This document shows positions 1 through 11,600 of a stretch of 64,000 bases of DNA, one piece after another. The number at the start of each line of letters is the position of its first letter. Position 1 is the stretch's first letter. This DNA comes from Theristus sp. LFF4_11 (taxonomy: Eukaryota > Nematoda > Chromadorea > Monhysterida > Xyalidae), in the NCBI GenBank assembly GCA_030248135.1, contig JASANC010001071.1, positions 62,001 to 126,000 of the forward strand. The letters are read 5' to 3'. The notes under the pieces are model-generated. The model saw only the letters and a program-made list of their open reading frames with translations. It was not told the DNA's origin and searched no databases. A program made the translations under genes and the position numbers.

Positions 1-3000
1 TCTCCTTAAATTCATTCGCTGGCCAACGTGACATCGACGAGCGGGCGGTGTAGCGTAGTTGTCTGTGCAGGGTAGATGAATGATGAATGACGATGAACGG
101 TGATTGATGAATGGATTAATGAAATTAGAAAATAAAACGAATTGCAACAAGTATAGTACGGTGTTATGGCTTCAACCAATGAGAACACGTCCAATCTGCG
201 AACTGGTTTCTGTTGCAATTTGTGCTTTGATGGGAAACTTTCTCAATCGTGACTTTCATGACTTTGTTTCTCGTATAATGTGTGTATAATAAAGTCTCCA
301 AGTCAATTTTAAAATCCCACAGACGACACCTTCGACTAGCACCGTTATAGCGCGTTGTTGTCAAACGTGAAACTTACAGCAACATTTCGCACAGCAAGTA
401 TGTTTTAAACCAACGGAAAAGTCAAGCAGCGGGGCAGAAAGTATGGTCTACCCCAGAATGGAGAGAACCAAATCAAACACCCAAGAACAGACTCGCAGTG
501 CGGCGGACAAACACAATGCTTCTCGGGTTGTTGACGCCACGCGAAATCGGCCTCGGCCATGCATGAAATCGTGTCCCGGTCGGTATCCTCGCAATATGGG
601 TAGCCCTGTAGTGGCAAATTCGCGAAAAATGTAGCCTGAAAGTGAGCACATTCGAAAAAAAACGAACGTAGGCATGCGGCTGGCGGAAATCGGTGCAGTT
701 GCAACGTTTGATGTAGGTCATCTGCTTGCACGTGTACTGACAACCCTGCAAACGCACCACTGATTCAGCATTCATGCAACTCGATTGAAGCAATGCGGCC
801 AGTTTTTGAAACTTCACTAGCATTATAGTAACGAAGTGTGTGTGTGTTTGTTGCAAACGAACCCTTTGCGAATAATCGTAGCTGAACAATGCTTTAAAGT
901 TGTCATAGTCTGTGACGCAACTCGGATAATTGTACGGTTCAGGCAGACGTGAGAATTTTTCCTGCAAAAATTTCGCCGCATTTCGTATTTTTTCTGAACT
1001 TGCAAAACAGATTTAGTAAAAAAAACAGACAAAGACTTTTGAACCCGTTGCTTTTCGGGGTGCAGCAATGGCTGAAAGCCTTCAAACGGAGATGCCCCCC
1101 AAAGACAGATATAGGGGCTGCTTTTAGAGGCTGTCCTCCTCTGTGGCAAAGGTATCCCGCATCCAATGCAGCTTTACCATAAATACCACCGGCAGTTGGA
1201 TACTTTTCGAATTTCTGCAACCGCTGCTGTAAGTCGCACAAACATGCAAATAAAAACTGCTCTTACGACAGCGAGCGCAAATTCCGTCTCAAAACCAGCG
1301 GGCGCCGATTTCCCATAGCCGAGTGGGAGCGGCATTGTGTTTGCCTCGTGGATGTCGACCTTCATTCCTTCGGCATCCGTGTAAAACGGCAGATAGTCGT
1401 CAAGGTTGATTTTCAGTATCAGATGGAGGCCTGTGCACAGAAGATTTTTGGTTTTTATTCGCATTTTGAACAAGTAAAATCCAAAAAGGAAAACAAAAAA
1501 CTCGCCGTGCTCGATTCCGGGCGGCTTCTTCTCGTATCCTTTCGGCGGCGTCCACGTGTAGCAGTTGCCGAAGTCGATATCCCAGAAAAACGTCGTGGTT
1601 TCCGGACTGAAACGCAAACTGAACTGCACTGCTCGCAGCAATTTTACTCTTTCATGAGTTCAATCGAACTCGAAATATGTACGGTGTGTACCAATACCAA
1701 CGGAAACAAACAGAAACAATTTTTTTTTAATTCTCTACAGTTCAGTCAGAGAAAACGCACCGTTCACGCACAAAGAATAGTGCACGTGTATATAATGTAG
1801 ATGCACATATTGATTCAAACTTTTGAAAAACAAAAGCATGCTTTTTGTTTTTCTAAAAGGAGTGCAGATGCTTCTGAAAATTGAAAAGTGAGTCCGAATT
1901 GATAAGTGCGCTAGTTTGTGTGTTTGTTTGGTGTCTGGTGCAACATTGATGTGTTGTAGTGTGGCGCCGGAACAAACTTTTGTCCCGTGTCCTGTATCGT
2001 CCCGAGGAATTTTGAAAAACGCTGTCCCGTCCCGACGAATTTTCACTTCGGCACAAGAACTTTCCTCCTTTTGTCGGGTTTGTCACAGTTTATAGCGAGA
2101 GAACTTACATGAAATAGGAGTGGTAACAAAGCGAACATTTTCATTTCTATTCAAGAACAACAACCGTTCGAGAGCACCGTCCCACATGAAACAAAAAAGT
2201 CTCGAATTTAGTCCCGGCGCTTCTAAAATTTCATAGTCCCGTCCCGTCCCGCCAATTTGCGTGTCCCGTGCCGAAGAAATCGTGGCTCGCGGCGCACCGC
2301 CACTGTGTTACAAGCGAGTGCACTGTCTCGCGACTGGGCCGTCTCTCTGCGAAAGCAGGCTGTGCGAGACCTCGTGAAATCGCAGATGACGCCGTCGTAC
2401 GAGCAGAACAACACCAACTCGGACGCCTCGTAGCCGATGCGACGCCGGTCCTCCTCGTGCGTGTTCTCGATCGCGGAGATCAGATCTTGGTGAGCTTCGT
2501 ATTTCGGATCGAGTGCTTCCGCCTGCAACAGCGTTTTTGTTTCTTTGGCCGTTTTAACGCCCCGATGAAAACGTCTGGTTTCTTATCCATTACATGATGA
2601 AAGCCAGCGCCGTGTATTTTTTTTGAGGGACTCAAGAGCCCAGAGCCGAATGTCATGCATGTACAGACATGTAGCCTTAGACTATCCCAACAGAAATTTC
2701 CTGCCAGGAAGTCTATGACGTGTCACCGGCTCGTGTACAAATAGTTTTTTCATGATGTTTTTCAAAAACCGTTCAAAATAAACCTTCAATTTATGCGTGT
2801 AATAGATCGTTTCGTTCAGTAGACGTTTTATGTTGTCCGGAATTTTCTCGAGCTGCTTGCGGTACTGTTCCGGGTAGGCGTGTTTGATCATGGACGCTTT
2901 TATGGGATTGTTGCTGCAGATGGTGATCGACGGGAACCGCTGCATCGCCACTTCGGAGCGTAGCGAGATTTCTGCGTTGGTTTGTAGAAAAGTCTGGTGC

Positions 3001-3971
3001 TATTTTTTTAGCATACCTCCCCATTTGTAAAATCGACGAAATCACACATGATTCTAGTCAAATGACGCCGTCAATGTGCGTCCAGCTGTGCTCTTGCCAT
3101 CCAACATACAATCATGATCAGTTGATTGGCAACATACAGTGTTTTCCACCAATTTGCCAGCGTGGCCTGGTGGTAGTGCGTTAGACTACAGTCTGTGCGT
3201 TCGAGGGATCGAGCACCGCCGAGGGGTGTATAGGCACTTAATGACAGAGAAAACTCGATGAGCGCCCTACTCAATGGCGTTCTGTACGCTTCTCTGGGTT
3301 AGCCCTGGTTAAAAACATCGCCTAAAAATCACAACAACAACAAGCGTGAAATGCCACAGCCACAGATTCTACCAGATTCTCTCACCGACGTCGTAGCGCA
3401 CAAAGTTCGTCCAGAGCGTCGACGTGTAGATGACGCCGAACGCAAAGAACAGAAACGTGCACGCGAACCAGACGACGGTGCCCTTCATCGAGGGCGCACG
3501 CACGATTCGAATCCAGCCGTGGCCGTTCGTCCGACGGCAGAACAGACGGAACGCGTCCGAGATCGTGTACGTCGGCGGCTTCCACACCTGCAACTCGGCC
3601 ACTGCTGCTTTCGTTCACTGGCACGGACCAATGTGCAAAGTGGTCCTAGTCTTCTGAACAGTGCATTTCGTGTCCCATTCACCTAATTCGAATCTTATTC
3701 CTATTTCCAATCATATTTTCAACCCATCGCACCTTGTACCAAAGCAAGAACAACTCGCAAGGATGCATGTATTTTTTGAAAATTTTAAGTAACATTTTCA
3801 GAATTCTGAGATGAGCTTCACCGTTGGTTTCGGTGGTGCACGCGGCCGTTTGGAGGATTTTATTTTTTCCTTTTCTTTGCCTTCATCTGATTTGTTCTCT
3901 GCACTTTCATCGTAAACACCGGGGTCTGCTGTTTTTTCTGGCAGCGGTCCTGGCTCGCCGGCTTCTGCCAT
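1..3971 (-). CDS. DEG/ENaC-family sodium channel subunit, 3' end outside window
   Basis: Amiloride-sensitive DEG/ENaC cation channel subunit of the plasma membrane. Exons: 3971-3822, 3587-3386, 2971-2784, 2522-2371, 1606-1506, 1430-1267, 961-863, 745-668, 605-481, 62-1 (continues past base 1). Frame is kept at every junction; about 440 residues are present. Exon 1 encodes a charged, proline-rich cytosolic tail (MAEAGEPG start). Next come the His-Gly gating motif (TNGHGW, residues about 70-75) and TM1 (about 89-108). The extracellular part has FPSITIC, LVLFCSYDGVICDF, FGNCYTW, GLHLILKIN and the cysteine-rich block YSQRGCQYTCKQ...CNC, then CVCPPHC and a YTARSSMSRWP segment. TM2 and the selectivity filter are missing from the window. 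The intron after exon 5 of this list (1505-1431) appears to use a GC donor. The start codon is the first ATG of exon 1; linkage of exon 1 rests on phase and composition only. Ligand and subclass cannot be told. Confidence 0.9.
1960..2282. repeat. GTCCCG-rich degenerate repeat in a DEG/ENaC intron
   Basis: Two stretches (about 1978-2046 and 2185-2275) are built from loosely repeated GTCCCG/CCCGT words followed by AATTTTGAAAA-like or AATTTC runs. The same word occurs in the inverted repeat at 5182-5260, which suggests a decayed dispersed element. No coding capacity is seen. Confidence 0.5.
3157..3343 (+). repeat. tRNA-derived SINE, copy 1
   Basis: A tRNA-like head (GGCCTGGTGGTAGTGCG as box A, GTTCGAGGGATCGAGC as box B) is followed by a conserved body (GGTGTATAGGCACTTAATGA, GGGTTAGCCCTGG) and ends in a (CAA)n tail. 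The body recurs at 14701-14845 and 44377-44573, which defines a family. This copy sits antisense in the intron between the second and third DEG/ENaC exons. The parent tRNA was not identified. Confidence 0.8.
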
Positions 3972-6900
3972 GTTTTTTTTGCTTCTGTTGGTTTGTTTTA
4001 TGACACCCTGCAATTGAACAATTGCAAAATAATAATATGAGTATTCCATTCCGTTCAACTCACCCGTAAAAGAGCAAATCAAAATCGAACAATAAATTGG
4101 AATTCAACTAGCACAGCAATCAATATTGAACCACTTTGAATCAATGGAGACCCGCGCAGCCATATTTGAATCTGGTTTCAAATCGTAGCTTCATGGGCTT
4201 GGTTACTGCCGAACTAAATACATACGAGCAGCTTCAATTACACCGTTTGAGTCCCAAGTGTTTTCAATCGATCCGTGCGCTTCATTCGTATGCCAGTTGC
4301 TAAGCATCGGAAGCATCCACTGGGGTTGTCAAGGGGAGGACCGCACTTGATCAACAATGTGACATACAATGAACCGCTGCGTTTGGTTACAGTATAATGA
4401 GGTTATATGGAGAAATATTGATTTCTCTCCAAAATAAAAATTGCATCGGGGAGTGAGATTTGGTTGTTCGATCAAGATGCGGATTCGCGTGTATCTTCAT
4501 AAAATGAGTTCTTTGTGATTTCAGCAAACAACCGTCGAACTAGCGGAATCCAAAAATCAAAACGTCACTTTTGTCCGACACATATCGCTCAAATCGCATT
4601 GAAAATTCAATTATCTAATTTGATAACACATTGTGAATTGTGAATTCGTGCTAAGAATCAAACCAACCGCTCTTTTTTGTTTTTAATTGACAAAATTCAC
4701 CAAACTGGAATCGAATCGCAAAACCCGTCGTCGTTCCTCGCTCCACTCACAACTTTTTGTTCGATAATTGTTCGTTTGTTCAATTGATCAACTAGCAAAC
4801 TGAACCACAAAGAAAAACAAAACACCCCGCCCGATAAAAATGTTGCAGATATTGATGGACATGCAAATAATGATGTGAATAACGATGTTCGTGTAATTCA
4901 TGGAATCGCATGTGGTATAAAAAATGAAGTGAACGCGGTTGCGATGTGTGTTTTTTTCTTATTTTATTTTGTGTATTGCTCTTGGTCTGGATGATCAAAC
5001 TAAAAAAAACAAAAAAGCAGTAAAATAATGTATGATCTTTTATCTTGGTCTTTTATCTTTATCTTAATCGAAACAATCGAAACACTTTTTAATGAATGAA
5101 CAACGTTTATTTCCCACTGTCGAGTTGACTGAGGGTCTGCCCACGCCCCGGAACGCTCGCCCTTCGAACTCGTGTCCGGTAGCGTGTCCCGCGTCGTGTC
5201 CTGTCCCGTGCGATGTTTATTTTCTTCATTTTCCGGGACAGGGCACGACACGGGACACGCATTTTTTGGTGTGAACATTACACTGCATACAATCACCGGA
5301 ATGATGCGGAGCGCTATCAAACGTAGACTCTACAACAACTTTTTTTGCTTTTTTTATGATTTTTCAGACAAACTTCCATTAAAGTCCAGGACAAAGATTT
5401 TCAAACGCTATCGAATTCATATCTCGTGTGTGTAATCGCGGATAAAATTTTACATCGTTGTGCGCGGAACGAAATCAAGTGAAAATCTACCAGAAAAGCC
5501 TTTTTGCTGTCTCTGTGGCCTATGCATTTGTGACCGTCTAAATGAGCGAAGCAGCTGGCAGACTTCCAGCAGCTGGATAACTTTTTTCTATGGTGACCGT
5601 AGTGAATGTACAACACAACAAACACAACGCACACACTCACAGTCGTACGGACGCACAATGCGAGCACATTGTGCGTTGAAATGTAGCATTTTTGCAACAA
5701 AACTGTGCCCCACTGGAAAAACTCTGCGCTCGTAAACACGTGCACGTACGCATGTTGCTGCGCTAGGCACAGGGAGGCATGCGAGCGACTGGGGCTGGCA
5801 GCAACGCACACACACAGCTCCGCTGTGCGCGCTTTATTTCTCGTGTGTGTGTGTAGCAGGCACCCTCTGCCACGCAATGTATGCAAAAAACGGCCATTTG
5901 TAATCAAGAAGCTCTGCGTGGACATGCAGAGTTTTCTGTTGAATTTGTCACTGCCAAATCAAAATGACAATTACATCGCATCTGATCCGTTGTTGATGAC
6001 GAATACTGAGAAAATATTGCACAGTTGCTTTTGTCGGGTTCTTATTGCAAAGTTGAACTGTTTTAAGGTGGTGTTTTTTCAACGACTGCGTGCAACTGCA
6101 ACAAACCTCGAGAGTGACCTGTGCAACTGTTCCATGTGTTTCCGTTCGCCGCACACTGTCGGCGTGGCTCCATATTTCGTTCGTTCTGCTCTCCCGCTCA
6201 GGTGAATGCGACCACCCAAGATTGTTGTCGCGCAAATACGACATTGAATGTTGTTTTGGTCAACTATGCAGCACCAACTGTAATCTCGCACGTATAGGAC
6301 AGCCAAGCTGCGTGTACGAATTACAAATCGGTCGCGATTTCACCCTAGCGGGGTGCGTGTGTATGTGTGTTGTTGCTGTACACACGGCGCACTGGCAGAA
6401 CCAAGCGCTGTGTGCTGGGCAGAACAAAAAAAAAAACTCGTCGCAACTTCTGTATGCGTTTGCGCATCGAAAAACGCCTAGGACGACGACCCAAAGGTGA
6501 AACAGCGTGTGCGTGCACAGAATGATGCGTTTTTATTCTATGCCGTTTTTTCTCTCTAATATATAGCGTTCGATATATGCCTAATTTGTTAAATTGCTGA
6601 ATTTTTTTGCTGAACAGGTTCATATCGTTTTTTAATGGTTGCCCTTTTCTCAAACAAATTTTTTTGGCTGCGTCAAATTTTTGTCATATCTTACCAGCAG
6701 CCTTAGCATTCATACAAATTCTATTTATTACACTTGGGCGACGTGTGCGTACAATGCAAAATCATTGGCGCCTCAAAAAAACGTACACGACACTCGCCAC
6801 CCTCGGCTGTCAGAAAGTGAAGCCCGGAACGGAAATCCAGAGCAAAAAATTTCTATGGTTGTGGTGTTGGACCATTTTTTGTGAATGTTTTTCATAAACT

Positions 6901-7593
6901 CTCTAGCTGGCCGAATGTGCACAGCCAGCTGTGTTCTATCACGTCGGTTTTTGCGTCAAAAAACGGTCAATGAGCGTAATGTCAGCTTTCTGGGGCTGTG
7001 CTATGGCTACGCCGAGGGTCGTGTACATGTGCGTGTTCGCTCTGCTCTCGCGCATTTTTTGGTTCCGGGTGTGGTGTGCTTTTGTTCACCGTGTACTCTG
7101 TCTAAAACGTGCCCATTCGTGTCCGTCAGCCGCATAGTACGTTTTTTTCCTGCGATGCTCCGCTGTCACTTTTTTAAATGGATTTTTTATTTATTTTCGC
7201 GAAGCCACCGATTATGTGTACGTATGTATGTGTACATGAAGCGCACTTTCATTGTTATTTCTTGATTTTTGCCGAAATTCAAGTTGAAATTAAAAAAAAG
7301 CATACGCGTTTCTCGTGACAGTGCCGTGCCGTTGCCTGAGTCTCTGAGCGGCAGGTGCAATCGCCGACTTTCTGTAATACACGGCCGCATATCGACTGAT
7401 CACGCAATACGGGTTCACCGGAATGTGTTGTTGTCGTCGCCGCTGATATTGCTCAGTAAAATTGGTCATGTAGCCGGTCATAGACGGGCGTGCTAACGAA
7501 GCACAGCACGAGCGTGTGTGTGTGAGAGAGAGAAGTTTGCAAGGAGGTCAATGTAGAGCAAGTGGCAGGTCAACGGGTTTTTTTCTTCGGCGA
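3972..7593. other. Intergenic region between divergent DEG/ENaC and lin-41-like genes
   Basis: About 3.6 kb with no coding exon that I can support. The two flanking genes point away from each other, so both promoters, and perhaps untranslated first exons, should lie here. The stretch is AT-rich at 4000-5000 and has CA/GT-rich patches at 5600-5860 and 6350-6420. Apart from the inverted repeat at 5182-5260 no element was recognised. Confidence 0.6.
5182..5260. repeat. 27-bp near-perfect inverted repeat (hairpin)
   Basis: Arms at 5182-5208 and 5234-5260 are reverse complements with two mismatches, separated by 25 bp. The arms are made of GTGTCCCG-like words related to those at 1978-2275. It could be a small foldback transposon or a stable hairpin; nothing indicates a transcript. 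Confidence 0.7.
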
Positions 7594-8583
7594 ATGGCTG
7601 ATTTCTCCGGCAGTTGGTTTCGTTATGCTGCCAACGAGACGCAACCTCAAACAACAGCCAGTGCACAGCAACAGCAACACCAACGTCAACATGATGCTCA
7701 GCAAACGCCCCAAGGGCACCAGCAGTCATTGTCGGCGACCTCTTTGACGTTCGGTTTAGATGATTCGACAAGGTGCGCTGAGCGCTTTTTTGCAAACAAA
7801 CAAACAACAAACAATACATGCAAATGACGCACTGCAAGGTATCGTGGTTTGTGTGTTGGTGTTCGCAGGTGCGACCGCTGCTTCGAGGCGCAGTCGGTCG
7901 GAGGCAGTCGTGCGGCGCCGTGCGGTCTGCATCGATTCTGCATCAAATGCTCCACCATCGTAAACAACAAACAAACGAGCACAGCTCAGGGATCCGATCA
8001 ACGTCACCAGCAGCAGCAACCGCATCAACCTCAACACTCAACAAAACTGCTCGACTTTTGTCCATATTGCCAGCGTCTGCCGTCGGTGGCGCAGCACACC
8101 TCGGATGACGTTGTTGCACGACAATACTCAGGTTTGTGGTGTCCGGTTGATCGAATCTACTCGGTAAAAACAAAAATGCAATACTAAAACTGGTCGTTCA
8201 CCAATCAACCGCTTTCAAGGTTCATCTACCTCATCTACGTTTCCATTCGTTTCGGCGTCTGCAGGCGCCACGGCCACTCAATCTAACTCAGCGTCAAATC
8301 AGGTATGCATAGGACACGCGTGATTCACAAAAACTTGCCGAGGGTTACTGGTGTATGTACACGTAGCTGAGCAGAGGTTGTTGAGTAACTGTTGAATAAT
8401 AACGATTGCCAGTGTTGAAGGCTTTGCGTGGCCTGCGGCAGTTTATGTTTTTGAAACGGCGCGAATCTTTCAGCTCAGCGACTCTCTCTCAGTGGATACC
8501 ACGTTGTTGATCGGTTCACTGTTGGACACTGTGTCTCAAACTGGCTCCGGTCAATACTTCAACAGTAATTACCGTCAACGTGC

Positions 8584-8665
<82 letters not shown>

Positions 8666-11600
8666 GCGCATCAATCTCAATCTTTGACGCATCCATTGAC
8701 AGACTTGCCAACAGAACCGTTTCCAAATCTTTACTCAGGCCTCCCGTTCAATATCGATAGCGTGAGTGGTGTGTAATACTGAAACACGATCAGAACTAAC
8801 AGTAATTGCTAAAGGCCTTGCCTAAACACTGTGCACGTACTCCGCAATGTTACGCACAGTCGCAGACAAACACACAGGCACACCTGCACCCAGCAACACT
8901 GCCTCCTGCACTGCATTTTGACTGCACCAGAGCAGGATGAAGATTTGTTTCTGCGTGTGTGCCGATATACGTGCGCACGCACCAACATAAAAACCAGAGC
9001 AAACCCTGAAATTGTTTCGCACGAACCAGTTCAGCGATCAACAATATACTGAACACATCTGTTTAGCGTTTTGCTCGTTTTAGTACGTGTGCTTGTTTGT
9101 GACTGTGCAACATCACTCGGTTGGAGTACTCCTAAAGCGTTGCAGAGTTCGCCAGTGTCCGCATTGGCATCGTTGTTCAGCAGTTCAGTGGTCAGCAGTC
9201 CCTCAACCGCCTCCGCTGGCTTGCACTCTCTTGGCTGGCCAGACTCTCTTCAGTCGTCGCAGTCAACTGCCGAACGTGCGGGTGGTCAGTTCCACAGCAT
9301 TTTCACTTCATTACAACAAGAGCCGACTTCGATGCATCAGAGTGGATGACACAACAAATCACAGCTGGCATAATGCTGGTTGTCAGTGAGCAAAGGTTCA
9401 TTCACTACCATATTTGGGAAAAGCCACCATCGACCATTGCCCTAAAAAAAAATTGTTTTCTTAAATGTCAACCACAACCACAAGCACAAATCTATCTCTA
9501 GTCACCTTTTAAGCTGAAAACACTGTGCAGTTCCGAGGGACCTCCGTTGGCCAGCGCCGTCTGATGTCGCCACCCCGAGACCAGCGCATCAGCACGGATC
9601 GTTCGGTTTGAGTTTTTCCGGTGGCTCCGAGAATTCGCAGCTGCAGCAACGGTCGTCGTTGCGAGATGCGATCGAGCCGCAAGCAGCGAGCGGGCACCAG
9701 CAGTCGTTGCATGGGCGGCTACCGCTAACGTCGCATCATCGGCCATTGGCGCCTCCGATTGCACCCCCGTCCTTCAGTGGACCCTCGACACCATGTGTGT
9801 ATAATCTTTTCTTCAAGACCTGCGATTCAATGCGGTTGTGGACGTAAAAGGAAACTTAGTTTCAATCTGTATGTGGTAATTCAGAATAGCCCAGCCTTAA
9901 TTAGGGGACTTGGATCCTTTTGCCAATTTTGAATTCCCGCGTCGTGCATGAGACTGCTTACCTATCTGTGCGTGCATTGTGACGCGGGACCAATGGCAAA
10001 AGATTGCTCACACTGGCAAATCACACACAGTTCACACGAGCGTGGCGTGCACGTGCGGATTTGTATCAGACCGAAGTGACGTCATTTATTTGCTTTATAA
10101 ACACCCGATTGTCATCTACAGGCACCCAATTTCAGTTTTGTTGGCTCACCCCTTCACGTATTATCCACACCTGAAAAAAGGTCAGGATTAGCCGAACTTT
10201 AAGACCGGGTTCATGTGCGTGATAAGTTCACAGCACACGAATGACCTGCTTTCATTTCGGTCGGACACACATTTGAATAAATAGGTTAAACTAAGCGTAA
10301 TTAGAGGCCACACTGTCAGGCGAAAAAAAATCTCCAGCAATAATAATGACAATCATTCCGCCTGCAAATCTAACAACAGGCAGCACACCGATTGCGTTCG
10401 CCGCTGGACCATCGACGGCCGGCTGCAGCTCTTGCGGCCCACATGCACCTGCCGCATACCGCTGTGTTGAGTGCATGGACAGTCTGTGTGACGGTTGTGT
10501 TCGCGCTCACAATAGGGTTTGTACAGCATGTACATTGTATCTTTCTTTCATTTCCTTCAAGTTTTGCGTCTATCAGAATTCCAGAAAAACATCATCAAAC
10601 TCTTTTTGTGTCCGAAATGCGCCCAGAAGCATGTTCAATAGTCCACATTTAACATGTACAACAGCCCAATCTACAGTATATGTACACTGCATTTGGATGA
10701 TCTATTTGCAGGTCCGACTAACGAAATTTCATCAGCTGATTCCATTGGATCAATCGGGTGCATTGTCAATGGCGGCCATCGGGCAAACGCAATTGTTCAG
10801 CAGCACACACGGCGCTCCGGGTTCGCTGATTCTTTTTCATGAATATTGTGTTTTCTTTGAAACCTGCGACTCAATGAAAACCAATTTCACGGTTAATGCG
10901 GCAATTCAGAATTGCCTCCATGACTCAAACGTTGTATCACAGGGACACGAGTCACCTGAACAATTTTGAATTCCTGGGTCAAAACATGAAACTTCTTGTG
11001 TACATCTATTTTTATGCGCGCATTGAGTCGCAGAACCAACGTAAAACATAATGCCGTGTGTAGTCGTGCATCTCAGCTGCTCTTTCGTAGCTGAGCAAAT
11101 CAAAAATTTTGAAAAAGTACAATTTCTTAGGAGGTCCTTATAAACGAGGGAGGTCATATAAGATAGAACCGGATTTAGAAGTGTATAAACTATTCGTCGG
11201 TTTTTCAGTATAAACTCATTTTTTCCATCCAAGTCTCCCTGAAATTGAAAAAAAAACGCTGCTCAACTCGTTATAATCGCTGTTTTTTAGGCAGCTCCTG
11301 GGGCGGTCAAGCGCATCAATCCGCTGTCAATCGTGCACCGCCAAACAGCGCCGGCTGCAAACCAGCAGCGCCACAACACCTGCAAACGCAGCAACTGTCC
11401 GACCACTCAGCGACAAACACCAGCGGCAGCGGTGGCAGCGTCTCACAGTCGCCGATGCTGTCGCCGCAGCCGCCGAGTAGCATTAATGCCACTACTGGCA
11501 GCAAGCTTACAACGACAAAGCTGACTGCCGCTAGCGCACTCGCGCCGGGTGAACACCAACGCCAGCTGGCGCCATTTGACGGATACCATCAACTCGCACA

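Noticed and set aside
939..1241. Possible extra DEG/ENaC exon around 1150-1215 (QQRLQKFEKYPTAGGIYGKA)
   Set aside because: The phase of the flanking exons already joins FALAV to EKFSRLPEPY without it, and the segment has no counterpart in the channel family.
5401..5925. 174-codon minus-strand ORF upstream of the lin-41-like gene
   Set aside because: Cysteine/histidine-rich translation of CA/GT-rich DNA, no domain, no splice context and no similar reading elsewhere; best explained by chance.
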